Part shown: piece by piece, positions 14,166 to 29,910 of the stretch
Position numbering within the stretch: position 1 is the first letter of the stretch
How the letters are laid out: each line of letters begins with the position of its first letter
DNA from: Blastocystis sp. Blastoise
Lineage: Eukaryota > Sar > Bigyra > Opalinata > Blastocystidae
DNA: 64,000 bases
Reading direction: 5' to 3'
NCBI GenBank assembly: GCA_039096225.1
Contig: JBBPEB010000014.1
Location: 310,001-374,000 of the forward strand
Position numbers and translations under genes: made by a program
Notes under the pieces: model-generated
Seen by the model: only the letters and a program-made list of their open reading frames with translations
The model's database searches: none
Told to the model about the DNA's origin: nothing

Positions 14166-15581
14166 TTAGAGAGTAGATATAAATAATAGATTGAATAGAA
14201 GAGTATCATTGGCTGTGGCTATAGCAAGATCCTTTATTGTATTGACACATGTATATATAGTGTCCATATCTTGATGGTAATTAATAAGTATACGTAATCC
14301 ACTAATAATTTCATTCAATATATGCGAAGGTAACCATAAATAACTAATAGGCAATACAGGAAAAATATCTATATATAGTATAGAGTATATTATATTGTAT
14401 ATAAATAATATATAGTATAGAGTATATTATATTGTATATAAATAATATATAGTATAGAGTATATTATATTGTATATAAATAATATATAGTATAGAGTATA
14501 TTATATTGTATATAAATTATATATATTATATATTATGTGATATTGTATATAAATAATATATAGTATAGAGTATATGATATTGTATATAAATAATATATAT
14601 TATATATTATATGATATTGTATATAAATAATATATAGTATATACTATTTTCTTCTTTAGGATGAAGTATTCTAGAGATATAAATATAGGAGTATATGATA
14701 TTCAAGTTATATATATATATACCTTGAATAAAAATGTATAATTGTTGTTTTTTCAAAAGATGATTCTGGTATATACTTTTTAATTGCACATAATAAAGAA
14801 GCAATATTAATATAAAAAGATGATTTACTTGATTTATAGATAGAAGATACTATAGGAATCATAATAATAATAAATAGTATAAACATAATAATAAATATAT
14901 AATAAACATATAACAATTATATAATAATAAACATATAATAATAAGTATACTAAACATATTATAAACATAATAATAAATATAGAATATACATGATAGCGCT
15001 TCATTATTGACTTGGTCTGTAGGGAGAGGAAGACCAGAGAATGATCCTTTAGTCATATCAATAGTATTATATACTGTTTGAGAATTTTTGGGTGTAATAG
15101 AAGGTGCAATATAGGTTTCATTATGTTCATACTTAGAATACCAATCAATTATTTCACTTAATGAAGGATTCTCTTGTTCTAAAATATCATTTCGTATATA
15201 TCGATAAAGAAGATAAGGTATAAAGATAGCAGTATTTAATGTAATTCCATTATTCTTCTTCAATTCTGTAAAAAGAATAGAACAAATTCTCTCAAACTCC
15301 TATGAATATATATATATAACATTCAATATAAAATCTAGAATATACAAATATAACTCTTATAAATAATATAAGTAACGTACTTGTGATTCGATGGAATAAT
15401 TTTTAACCACTGATAGTAGATAGTCACGAAACAAGGAATTTTCAAATACTTCATGTAGAGAGTCAGCAGTTAAATTTAGTACTTCACGAAGAATTGTTAA
15501 AGGAACTAATTCTTCAGTTGGTTCAGGTAACATCGACTTTGTGGTTTCTCCTAGTTGTGAAAAGATTGATTCGTAATCCAT
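14166..15581 (-). CDS. Unrecognised 288-aa helical protein
   Basis: Five exons, minus strand: 15581..15381, 15299..14990, 14849..14723, 14670..14645 (26 nt), 14368..14166. Phases join cleanly to 288 aa, so it looks like a real gene. It starts MDYESIFSQLGETTKSML and has no signal peptide or clear membrane span. It seems largely helical with Leu/Ile periodicity (EFERICSILFTELKK, LLCAIKKYIPES, LNEIISGLRILINY), which would suit HEAT/ARM-like packing. I see no catalytic motif. I do not recognise the family. It is divergent from DNAJC2 with 279 bp between starts. Confidence 0.6.
14375..14640. repeat. Minisatellite inside intron 4 of the 288-aa gene
   Basis: About six imperfect tandem copies of a roughly 45-bp unit based on ATAATATATAGTATAGAG and TATATTATATTGTATATAA. 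The copies fill the intron between the 26-nt exon and the last exon. Later copies diverge (TATATATTATATATTATATG variant). Confidence 0.85.
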
Positions 15582-15860
15582 TTCAATATAACTAATACTA
15601 ACTAATACGAAAATGTCAATAGCCTTTTTATGATAAGTTATAAAACTAACTTTTTTAATATATACGGTTCTCTTGTGTTTTATACGCATTAAAAAATAAT
15701 TATTCGTGATTATGATGTTTCTTGTTCGTGAACACTTTTAAGGTAAATTTTTCATAAAATTTATTTCTTGACAGTATTGATTTCTTTCTATTTCATACAG
15801 GTATGCTTGCATATTGAATAGATAGTCAGACGTTACGGATTCATTATTTCATCTATAGAT

Positions 15861-18206
15861 ATGGAAAATATTGTTATTGTAGAAGAAAATCTAGATACTA
15901 TCGGTATATCTTGATCTTATTTCATTTGTAATTGCTTGTATATATTGTATAGACTTTTTTGGAGTTGCTAATTACGAACCTATTGGTCGCGCTTATTTTG
16001 AGAGCACTACTTATATTCCTTCTTCAAATAAGAAGGATAAAGATGTGTATGTTATAGTCACGATATCTTTTTTTTATTGTTCCTCATATACTTTTAGAAA
16101 TCATGTAATTCTTTTTTATTTCTCTTTTAATATAGTGAAAGTGATGATGAAGAAGACTTTGAGAACAACGAACGTTTCAAAGCTCATGCTAACAGAATCA
16201 AAACTGATGATTCTGAAGATTATTACAGTATTTTAGGATTAGGTGATATTGCTTGGAATGCTACACAAGAACAAATTAAGACTGCATATCGAAAACTCGT
16301 TTTACTTTGTCATCCAGATAAAGTAGCGAATCCTACTGAAGAAACAAAGAAGAGATTTTTAAAGATTCAAGAAGCATTCAATGTCCTGAGTAATGAGACT
16401 AAGAAAATGGAGTATATAAATGTATTATAAAATGATATTGTATTCTAATATTTAATTATAGAATAGATATAAATGCTGATAATTGTTATATATATATAAA
16501 TAAATATATAGATATGATTCTGATTATAAATTCGATGAGTCCATACCTCCCGCCAATCAAACTGGAGATTTCTTCGATATATATGAACCTGTATTAACTA
16601 GAAATGCAAGATTTAGTCAAGTTCAACCCATGTATATATTATAATATTATTATTATTTGTATATATAGTTTATTTTATATATACATTATTATTAGTATTT
16701 TCATATGTCTCTCTTCTTCTTTTTCTTATATATATGTATATATAGTCCTAATTTAGGTGATATGTCTACACCCTATTCTCAAGTAGCTGCCTTCTATCGC
16801 TTTTGGTTCCAATTCAAATCCACTCGTACATTCGGCAATAAAGATGAATATAATCCAGAAGTATATATAGATATTATATTATTTTATACTGATTTTTATT
16901 ATACATTATATTATATTATATTATATTATATTATATTATATTATATTATATTATATTATATTATATTATATTATATATATATTATATTATATTATATTAT
17001 ATTATATTATATTATATTATATTATATTATATTATATTATATATATATTATATTATATTATATTATATTATATTATATTATATTATATTATATTATATTA
17101 TATTATATTATATTATATTATATTATATTATATTATATTATATTATATTATATTATATTATATTATATTATATTATATTATATTATATTATATTATATTA
17201 TATTATATTATATTATATTATATTATATTATATTATATTATATTATATTATATTATATTATATTATACTATACACCTGCTTTATCTAGGAGGCGGAGGGT
17301 CGTGCCGAGAAGCGTTGGATGATGTCGATGAACAAGGCCAACCGTAAGAAGCTGAAAGAAAAGGATAATAAGCGTATTGCTACATTAGTAGAACAAGCTT
17401 ACGCACGTGATCCTCGTATAAAGAAACACAACGAGGAAGAGAGAGAACGAAAGTTATTGTTACAAGTATATATACTATTAGATATCATTTATACTTATAT
17501 ATATTACATGTATATATAATATTTGTCTATAAATATATATATATATATATATGTATAGAAGCAAAAGGAAGAAGAAGAAAAACGTAAACAAATTCAAAAG
17601 TTGTTAGAAGAGAAACGGAAGAAGGAAGAAGAAGAACGCCTCAAATTAGAAGAAGAAAAGAAGAAGAAAGAAGAGCAGGCAGAGCGTCAGCGCCAGAAAC
17701 GTGAGAAGAAGAGACAGGTTACTGCTATTACCAATGCTATTAAAGATAAGATATCTGAAGACGATATAAAATTCTTCATGGAGAACGTGACTCCCGAAGA
17801 ATTCGTTTCTATATACACTGAACTAATGGAGAAGAAAGATATTTATGAACGCGTCAATAAGTTTATTATTGAAGAACGAGAAAATGTATATATAATTTAA
17901 TATAACTTATAATAAATAATCTAATATAACTTATTATATATAATATATATAGTTTAATGTTACTTATTATATATAATATTTATATATTTATCTAGATGCG
18001 TAAAAAAGAAGAAGAGGATGAGCGTCGACGCGCTGAGGATCTTGCCCGCCATGAGAAAGAGAAGGCAGAATTATTGCGTAAGGCGGCAGAGGATAAAACG
18101 GGGGATCCCTGGGGAGTTAAAGAGGATTATGCCCTTATTAAGGCCATTAAGAAGTACCCTGTATATATACTATTCTATACTATTATTTATATACTATTAT
18201 ATATTA

Positions 18207-18294
<88 letters not shown>

Positions 18295-18714
18295 GGTGGC
18301 TATAGAAATCGTTGGGAGACTATTGCTACGTACGTGAATGAGTACGGTGAGGGATCCGTAGAACGAACACCCAATCAATGTCGTTATCGTCAAATCGATT
18401 TGAACAGCAAATCAAATCAATCGACTAAAGTGGATACGGATGACGCACTTCGTATATATAATTTGAAGAAAGCATCATTTAAGGAGAAGAATCACGTGGC
18501 CTTAACGCTAGATCAACGTTATGCAGGTGCGTCAGAGAATATCCGAATCGAGAAACCAACTGTGTCTCCAGCTGTTACCACTCCTGCTCCTGCTCCTGCT
18601 GAGACCAATAATGAGGTATAATAATAATAATACATAGGATAATAATAATAAGTATAATTATATATAATATATATATAGGGATGGACTGGTGAACAACAAC
18701 GAGCTTTAGAAGCG

Positions 18715-18774
<60 letters not shown>

Positions 18775-19057
18775 TGATTCACCTCTCTCTATCTCCCATA
18801 TATATATAGAGCTATGAAGAAATATCCTGCGACAATGGATAAGAACGAGCGCTGGAAGCTTATTGCAGAGGCTGTTCCCGGCAAAACCAAGAAGGACTGC
18901 GTTCAACGTGTTAAATCGATTATTTCTCAAGTATATATCGATAGATTATTATATATTACTCTTTATAATCTTAGCTATATTATCTTCTCTATGGAATTTC
19001 ATATTACTCATATAGTATATTATTTATTTATTTATATAGATGAAGGCAAAAGAATAA
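15861..19057 (+). CDS. DNAJC2: DnaJ homologue subfamily C member 2 (MPP11/zuotin-related, two SANT domains)
   Basis: Twelve exons: 15861..15903, 15953..16046, 16136..16411, 16512..16631, 16746..16860, 17289..17465, 17559..17885, 17996..18160, 18295..18615, 18679..18713, 18810..18930, 19040..19057; 603 aa (human about 621). The J domain (about 73-140) starts DYYSILGLGDIAW and keeps the HPD tripeptide (LCHPDK). The zuotin-homology region has TPYSQVAAFYRFW and a long Lys/Glu-rich charged helix that in relatives contacts the ribosome. Two SANT/Myb domains follow (about 420-490, GGYRNRWETIA; and 547-600, ERWKLIAEAVPGKTKKDC). The protein pairs with an Hsp70 as the ribosome-associated complex at the peptide exit tunnel; SANT-bearing forms also act on chromatin in animals. 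SANT domains are absent from budding-yeast Zuo1. The last coding exon is only 18 nt. Confidence 0.92.
16900..17272. repeat. (TTATA)n pentanucleotide satellite in DNAJC2 intron 5
   Basis: About 370 bp of almost perfect TTATA/ATTAT repeats, interrupted twice by a TATATATA variant. They occupy nearly all of the intron 16861..17288, which is much longer than the gene's other introns. Confidence 0.95.
18211..18291. repeat. (AT)n run ending at a splice acceptor in DNAJC2
   Basis: About 80 bp of pure AT abut the exon 9 acceptor, which reads ATAAAG instead of the usual TATAG. A second (TA)n run fills 18719..18770 in a later intron. Confidence 0.9.
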
Positions 19058-19680
19058 TATTCATGAAATAATTATAAGCCTTTTAAACGGATGCGTTCAA
19101 TTTGTTGTTTTGTCTTATTCACATAATTAGAATAATAATATGTGTACAATAATAAAAAGAAACAAACAACATTATTCAAATACTATTATTGTATATATTT
19201 GTTCTACACGTTGAAAGAAGAAGACAATAATAAAGATATATGAAATGAGAAATATAATAAGAATAAAATAGTATATTTTGAAAGCAAGTTAATTTTCTGT
19301 TAATAACCGTATTAAGGAGAAGTTGTCCTATAGAAACAAATAGAGAGAGTGAATTATAATAATTAGAAATAGTATATATTGTGAATAACTAAGCGATTTA
19401 TCAAGAAAAGAATTGTCAATATATATAACTAAACACATATGTATATCTTATGGATATATACTATCTATTATAATATATACAAAAAAAAAACATATTTTCA
19501 CATATACGGAAAATAAAACATTATATATTTATATATCTTCCAATAAGGAAAAGATATATTAAAAATAAGAATAAAAAAATATATAAAGATGGAAGACCAA
19601 AGAATATAAAAATAGATTCATGTATATATAAGAAAATAATAATAACATAGAAACAATAAGAAAAGAATAAGAAAATATAT
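19058..19680. other. Convergent intergenic spacer
   Basis: AT-rich 3'-to-3' spacer between DNAJC2 and the apyrase. No coding frame or repeat of note. Confidence 0.5.
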
Positions 19681-21673
<1,993 letters not shown>

Positions 21674-22852
21674 GGTTACTATTTTTATTTATTTAAATAT
21701 CTTAGTGTTCAACTATATGCCTTCTTTTCTTAAATATAAAGAAGAATAAGTTCTATGACACAGAATCAATAATAACTTAGAAATAATCGTTTATCGATTA
21801 ATCTCAACTTCCTTGGGAATTCCGTCGATTGAGTGGTGATTATTTTCGAAATTTTCTACTAAATGATATTAATCCTTATCTTTCTGTATTTTTTAAATTT
21901 CTTAATGAGTAAGTCATTATTTGTTTTTGTATTATGGATTCAGTATACTTTATATAATTGAATGACGATTTACGATGAATAAACATTTTTTGAAAGTCTG
22001 CTTCTAATCTATTATGTTTTATAGAAAAACATATTTATGTGAAGATTTATTTGGCAAATGACTTTATATATTCTTATATCTTTTGCATTCATATCTTTTG
22101 ATTATCACTTTTTTTTAATTAGAAATCCACATTTTTGGTATTTTGAAACATTAAAATAGTTACACATCACTTTAGAATATAGACAAAACGGTTGTTCATG
22201 CAAAATACATTTTTTAAATTTTTTTTAATAACAACTATAAGTATATAGTAAAGAAAAAGAGTATAAAATGAATAAAAAAATTTTTAAGCATTATTTATTT
22301 TTGTTAATATCTTCTAGAATCGTTATATTTAGTGGAATTTACAAATGTAAATATGATACATTATCATATCATTGTTATGAAATAAAATAATTATCAGCAA
22401 TATTTTCATTCTAGATCTCAAACATTTTAACAAGGTACAAATAAATAATTAGTCTGTTCTATAATAAACTCTGAGATCAATTGATGCGCGAAATTATCAT
22501 CCTAATGGTATTTCATTATGATGAAAAATATTTTACTGTTGTAGAAACAGAATACTTTTATATTTTTTGATCACTCAAATCATTTAAACTGTTGATACCA
22601 TATAAAATAGATAATATTGATACTATTGGAAGAATGCATGTTTCAAATCAATATAATTATTATCTTTTAATGTTATACTAGTTATTATAACATGAATAAT
22701 GAGAATCATATGAATAGTATTTAATAAAATAGATAAATATAAAAAAATAAATAATAAAAAACTCCCAGACTTTTTTTCACATTTCAACTTTTCTTTTTTC
22801 GAGTTTCAAATCAAATTGGCAAATAAGAATTGCTTTTTTATTCTAAAAATCA
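21674..22852. other. Divergent intergenic region, apyrase / FAN1
   Basis: About 1.2 kb of AT-rich DNA with no coding frame. It holds the promoters of both genes. No repeated or palindromic operator-like motif stands out. Confidence 0.5.
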
Positions 22853-25800
22853 ATGGATATCGAAAATGACGATGATAATTCTGTGCAATCTAAAATTAGT
22901 CAAGATGAAAATGAAAAGTTGTCGGTTACTTCTTTGAATATTCTTCTTGAAAATGCATTAAACAAATCGAAAAGTCTTTTCAATGAGAAAGAAACGGAAA
23001 TACTATCCACATGGAACACTATTTCAAATCAAAGCAAAGAATTATTTACTAGTTTGTATCTTATTGAATGATAAGCATATGACTTAGTATATTAGGATGA
23101 CTAGAAAAACAAGATGGCTTCGATCTGATAAAACAAGACTTCAAATTGTTCTTCCTGTTGTATGTTTTTTTATAGAATCATTTATTATATATAAAATTAA
23201 TATATATATGTATTATAGTGTATCGAACAGCTTTTGGCCATAGAAGTCATTCGAGAGGCAACTTCAGAAGATATTCAAAGTATTTGTGAAGAATTAAGTA
23301 TTCCCAATATTAAAGAAATATTTATTAAGACTGGACTAGATATGCATATATCATTTACGTATATATAGTTATCATCTCTTTCTTGGAATTTATATATATA
23401 TATATAATTATATCTTTAGAAAAGGAAAACAGGAGTGTTTAAGATCTATTCAGAAACTTCTCTCTCAATCAACTATGTATATTTATATATTTATAAAAAA
23501 CATATCGTATATTATCCTATATTTACATATTGTCTGTATAGTTATAGTACTTCTTCTTTATCAGAATCGATATATACTGCTATTATTTCTACATTTGGCA
23601 TGTTCTATAGTGTTACAGATAATACACAATTACTATATAGAAGAGTCAATCTTGCTTTCTTTCTTTCATATCAAAAGTCTATATATATATTATACATATT
23701 TGTTTCTTTATATGTTATACAAATTTGTTTTTGAGCTATCTTCTTTATATATTAGTATTTGTTTTCTTATTATACATATTTTTATTTGTTTCTTTTTTTA
23801 GAATTCTATACTTCAACTATTTTCTATATACATTATTATATATAGTCAAACTACAATTACTCTCTCTAAGGTAGGAGTATTCACCTATCCTCAATATACT
23901 GTCTCTAGATCCTCTGTATTTCCAAATAGAGACTTTTTTGTTGCGTATATATTTAGTATACTAAAGGATATTATATTACTGAATATTATTATTATATTTT
24001 GATATACAGTTATCTTAACTCCAAAATTAATCTATTAATAATATATATAGCTATGATACTACTCGATTATGTATAGAGAATATTCATACCCTCTATCCAA
24101 TCCCCTCCAAGATCCCTCAAGAAACCCTCATCCTTCTTGTGAATGAATTAAGATGCCTACTTCAACGGTCAATGCTTATTACATCGAAAGTTCTTCCTTA
24201 TAATGAACATCCATGTATAAATAAGGATTCTAGATCTATTTCAATATCTACATATACTACTACTAATCTATATCATCCACCATCTGTCTCTCCACCTCCT
24301 CTATCCTTTGATTCTAGGGGTAATAATAAAGATAATAAAGATAATAAAGATAATAAAGATAATAAAGATGATAAAGATAATAAAGATAATAAAAATAATA
24401 AAGATAATAAAGATGATAAAGATGATAAAGATAATAAAGATAATAATAAAGATGATAATAAAGATAATAATAAAGATAATAAAGATAATAAAGATACTAC
24501 TACTAATAAGAATAATAATGACATCATCAATATAGAGAGATCTACTATTACTAGAGATATAGATGTCTTGAATTTACTTGCTTCGAATAATTATGAAAAA
24601 CAGAAAATTTTATTCCCTCCTTGTTCTTCTCAGTCTCTATCTCCTTCTCAATCTGTCATCTCTCAATCCTATTGTATTCCTTCTTCTCTTGATCTCTCTC
24701 CTTCACAATTATCAATATATATTCCAGAAACACCCACAAAACCATCTCTTCTTCAACGTTCTTCAAAACTATCTCTTTCTTTACGAAAATCTAGAGTCCC
24801 TTCAAATATTTCTCCTATCGTTTCTTCTCTTTCTTCTGTATCTAAACAATCCAAGAGACGTATAACTGATACATCTATGAAGAATATTAGTGTGTCGTTG
24901 ATAGATCTTTGTGATACTATTTCTAATACCATTCATCAATCAAATACAGATGAGAAATTTGTACAATGTACTGAGAAAACACATAACAATGAACTAGCTT
25001 CACAGGATATCACGGACATGCCGTCTATTTCTTCTAATTCTAATCCTATTCCTAATCCTTCTATTCCTTCTATTTTTAATCATATTTCTATTCCTTCTAA
25101 TTCTATTTCTATTCCTTCTAATCCATCTATTTCTTCTAATCCATCTAATCCATCTAATCCATCTAATCCATCTAATCCATCTAATCCATCTAATCCATCT
25201 ATTTCATCTAATCCTTCTATATCTCCATCTCTTATAGATCCTCTTTCTTTTTCGTCATCCCTATTTTATAAACCTCTCTATATATCTCCTCCTCTGTGTC
25301 CTTCTCTTCCTCTTCCTATTGATCCTATATCTACATTCACCATATTATCTCCTCTTCCTTCTTTCACACAACTTAATATGGACACTGTACTGAAACCTAC
25401 TCTCAGCTACTTTCAGCCAGGGACTATTCTTGCACATGAACTCCATGCTCTTATTAATACTCTTCAATCTCATCATCTCTATAAATTAGCAGCATCCGTT
25501 CTTATCGAATTATTAAATACGCCATTTCTTCCTGGTATATATTTCTTCATTAAATACATATATAAAAAATGACTTATATGTTCATAGTATTGTGTATTAT
25601 ATATATAGAATAATGAAACATATATTATTTTATTTTATATATAGAGGAACGCGGATCGTGGTGGAGACGATTATGTGTCAATTTGACGCATTTAAAACGT
25701 GATCCAGATGTGCTGAATGTGGCTGAAACTGCTCTTCGAGACTTCACAGGTATCTTTAATATATGTATCTATCTCTTATTTATATTATTATTCTATATAT

Positions 25801-28800
25801 ATAAAGTAAATGGGGGAACACTTCTTTACCTTCGGTCACGTGTACTCAAACTGTCAAAACCACCTCGCAGGTGGACAGTCCCTAAATTCCCAGCATTACC
25901 TTCCATAATCACACGCGTAGCACGTGCTAGACCTATAAATAAGAAAACAGGAGAAAAAAGTAAATTCTTAGACGTTTCTGTATGTATTCTATTTATATTA
26001 TTTATTATATTATATGTTATATGTGTATTATATATTATGCATTCTTAATTCTCTATTTATGCTCTATACTGTTAATCGCTTCTTTGTTTATAGGGAAATG
26101 TCTGTAGTGTAGAAGATTTGGCACTCTCTTTATACCGGGAAAGTGGAGGGTGGGAAGGAATACATACAGAAGGATCAATTATTCGTATATATATATATAA
26201 TTATCATTCTCTATACCATATTACATTATCATTTTTTTTTATATTTCTTCATATATAGGTTCTTTGTATATGTTATTATTTTGGGATATTATATATATGT
26301 ATGTACCTGACGTATTTCAGCATCATTATCAAACGCTTCCTCTTGATTTCTATTCACCGTTGTTCTATGTTAATCGGAAATCAGAAATAGAAAAACAACT
26401 GAAACTTCTTGAACAAGCAACAGCTAAAGATATACAACGTATATATTGTGATTATTTTTTATATTTATGTTTTTATTTGATAAAATATCATTATGCTAAT
26501 ATATACACTATACTATAGATATGATAGAAGAGAGCTATTCATCTCATTATAATACACAATGTATTAGCATCGATTGGACAAAGTTCTCTTTAGGTATATA
26601 TAGTCCTATATATAATTATATAAATGGCTTTATTATGAATATATATGTGTTTATATATAGTATTATGCTATTATATACTATACATATAAATATATATATC
26701 TAGATCAATATATTATATATGGAACAGGATTAGGAGGAAAGGCTCTAGTTACTCTATTTCGTCCTCTTTGTATATATTTATATTATAATAATAATAAATA
26801 TAATAATAATAATAAATAGGTATGTCATATCCGACATGGATGGCGGGATTTCCTGATTTATTATTATATCGTGAGATTTTTCCTACAGAAGAGTCAGTAT
26901 CTACTCCGGTAACACCTACAGAGTCAAAGGTCAAATTAGAGAATCAAATGAATACTGTTTTTCCAGAAGTTAGAGAAGTATCTAGTCAGAATACACCTAC
27001 TATTGATTGTGTTCCAAGTACATTGAAAGACCAATTACCTGCTAGTTATGCGTTGACAGATGTTTCTGTACCCAATCAAAATCTATCCGTTGATGACGAG
27101 CTATATGACGAGTTTTTACGGTTAAATAATGAGATTGAAGAAGAATTACGTGAATTATTTATGGAAGAGAATGATCAGGAGATTATAGATAGAACTACTA
27201 TGAATTATAAAGAAGAAGATGATGAAAAATCTAGAGAGAAGAAGATAGAGACAATAATAAAGAAGCCTCTTTTACAGAAAGATAGTATTCTATCCTCTTC
27301 TTCCTCATCTACTATAAATACTCCACAAACATCGACAAATAACCGTGATTCTATTGTACCGTCGTTTCATACTGCATCTATCTCAACTACTACTGCAATG
27401 AAGAATCCATCGAGACATTTCAAACGACCGTATATATATATTAAGTATTATTCTTATTATTGTATAAATATATATATATTATTATTATTCTTATTTTTAT
27501 TAAATATATATATCTAGACGACCTTTATTTCCATCTTTTCCGTTACAAAGACCCTCAATGAATACTCTAAAGCAACATAAACATTCACCAGTCAAATCAC
27601 AAGATATTCTTATATCTGGAACACAATCTCCACCTGAAGAGGATTGTATTCCTCTTGGTATCTCTAGTTATCCGTCGATTTCTAAGAAGATTAATCATAT
27701 CATTAAACAGCAAGAAACATTATCTTTGTCTTCATCATCTCCACAACAAATAACTCCTAAGATAACTCCTTCTTCTATCTCTACAACTCCTCTATATCAT
27801 GACACACTTATACAGTCTTCTCCTTGTTCTCCTTGTACTTCTTCTTCTCTTCCTTCTCTATCTACTCCTTCATCTTTCTCCTTTTCAAATCTTGCACAAG
27901 ATCCTTATCCATCTAGGCCTTCTTTATCTCTCCTAGATAATCAAGGGAATAGTACTATTAATACAGAAGATAAAACAAATACTTCACAGGATCTATCGAT
28001 CACACATCTTTCCTCAACTGTTCTTTCTCATGATTCTGATATTACTTGTTCCTCTATAAATACTACACTTCATTCTATTCATTCAAATCAAACTCTTAAT
28101 AAACCATCACTAAATAATACTATTTATTCTACTTGCTTATCTTCATCTATCTCTATATCTCCAAATAATTCTGATATTCCTATTCTGAAATCAACATCTT
28201 CTATATCTACAAAATCTAAAGAGAATCTAATCAATCTTCAAGATCAAACTACATATGATTCTCTCCCACAGGAAACTACATCTTCTTTATATACAGATAC
28301 TACATATAATAGTGAACATCAAAATATATTAACTGACTCAAGTGCTACATTAGAATCGTCAACTTCTTCTTCAATTTCTATATCTACTTATAAACATTCT
28401 TCTTCTTCAATTATTTCTAGTTCTACTAATTCTATTCCTAAAAGTATATATACTGATGATACTCAACGATATACACCTCCTTCTTCTCCTTCATCTATTC
28501 ATACTATACAACAATTACAACAATTTAGTCCAATTCAAAGTCTTATAAATAGGAAACCATGGACTATAAATGAAAATAAACCTGATTTAAGTTTGAATTA
28601 TGATGTTAAGAGTATAAGTATCGAAGAAATATCTCCAAGAACAAATATATCTATGAGTTCTTCTTCTCCTAAAGATCTTTCTTCTTCTTTTTGTATATAT
28701 TCATCACAAATAGATACAACAAATAATTATTTATCAGAAGTAGACAATACTAATAAAATGACCACAGATGTGTTGCCAATAAATAATCATAAAGAGATAC

Positions 28801-29193
28801 TTGGTTCTTCTTCAACTATTGCTACTTCTGTTCCTCTTCAAGATTCTTTATTAGGGAATAGTAATATAAGTAAAGAAAGTAGTATTCAAAATTTAGATTC
28901 TATATTAAGTGGAGATATGTCTATTCATCATGACACTTCTCCTCCTTCTCATTATTATGAATGCATGTTTGTAGAAGTGAAAGGTCCTAGAGATACTCTT
29001 GCAGAACATCAAAAAGCATGGATTAATGAAATGATCTTTGGAAATATTCAAGTGGAATTATGTAAAGTATTCTTTTTAATATTCTTTATTATATCTATAT
29101 GTTTTTTTTTTTAATAATAATAATTATATTTTATTATCATCATATTCTATATTATGTTTGTACTTTTTATAGTAACTTTGTTTATTCCTTGTC

Positions 29194-29235
<42 letters not shown>

Positions 29236-29910
29236 TTATTACTATTCTTTTTATATTATTTGTTTTATATGTTTTTATAAATTCTTTTCTAATATGTATT
29301 TACAATAGATTTTACAATTATTTCTATACTTGACTACATATATATATATTATCATTTTAAAATAATAGTATTTGTTTTTATATACTATAATATTATATCT
29401 CTTTATGGATATTAAAAATAATAATTATTTATATATATATAGATTGTTGAAAATGATGAAACTGTAGGTTTTGAATTAGATGAGAAGATTCAGCCTTTGC
29501 GTCTACCTTTGTCATTCTCTCAATCTACATTTCAGTCTGATTCAGATTACTCTGAATTCTCCAGAGACTCGATATCTTTATCTCAACCTCCTCAATGCTT
29601 TTATTCAAATACATCTTCTATATCTTCTCATAATGATATTATATATGAACAAGAATCTTTAAATAGAACCATAAAAACAGTAGAAGAAACAAAATTGTCA
29701 TTAGATCATTTTCCATCTCAATATGAATCTAAAAGGCGAAAAGCAGATAAAATAGTTAAAACAGAAGAAATTAATGTTAAATCAGAGATTAGTCATATTC
29801 ATAATATGATTGAAAAACCAAAGAAGAAAGAAAATACTCGAAAAAAAGTAAGAAAGACAAAAAGTTTAGAAACTAATCAAAAGACATTATTTGATTTTTA
29901 TAAACATTAA
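22853..29910 (+). CDS. FAN1: FAN1-like structure-specific nuclease with very large low-complexity insertions
   Basis: Sixteen exons: 22853..23055, 23096..23159, 23219..23358, 23420..23476, 23542..23676, 23846..23944, 24051..25534, 25645..25749, 25807..25979, 26094..26184, 26259..26438, 26519..26593, 26704..26769, 26820..27429, 27518..29066, 29443..29910; 1832 aa (human FAN1 about 1017). FAN1 hallmarks in order: YPQYTVSRSSVFPNRD, RGSWWRRLCVNL, GGWEGIHTEGSIIR (first catalytic Glu), LLFWDIIY, LDFYSPLFY, YGTGLGGKAL, then the VRR-NUC site split into GFPDLLLY (Asp about 970) and VEVKGPRDTLAEHQ (Glu about 1646, Lys two residues on). Between them lie about 660 Ser/Thr-rich residues. Exon 7 adds an Asp/Asn/Lys and Ser/Pro/Asn repeat region. 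FAN1 cleaves branched DNA in interstrand crosslink repair. I see no N-terminal UBZ zinc finger; the C-terminus is a PIP-box (QKTLFDFY). Confidence 0.85.
24310..24505. repeat. Codon-level (GATAATAAA)n repeat in FAN1 exon 7
   Basis: Tandem GATAATAAA/GATGATAAA units encode Asp-Asn-Lys / Asp-Asp-Lys repeats. A second coding repeat, (CCATCTAAT)n, lies at about 25125-25200 and encodes Ser-Asn-Pro. Confidence 0.9.

Noticed and set aside
16705-17322. Long open frame rich in Ile-Leu-Tyr-Tyr
   Set aside because: It is the (TTATA)n intron of DNAJC2 read in frame; flanking exon pieces belong to that gene.
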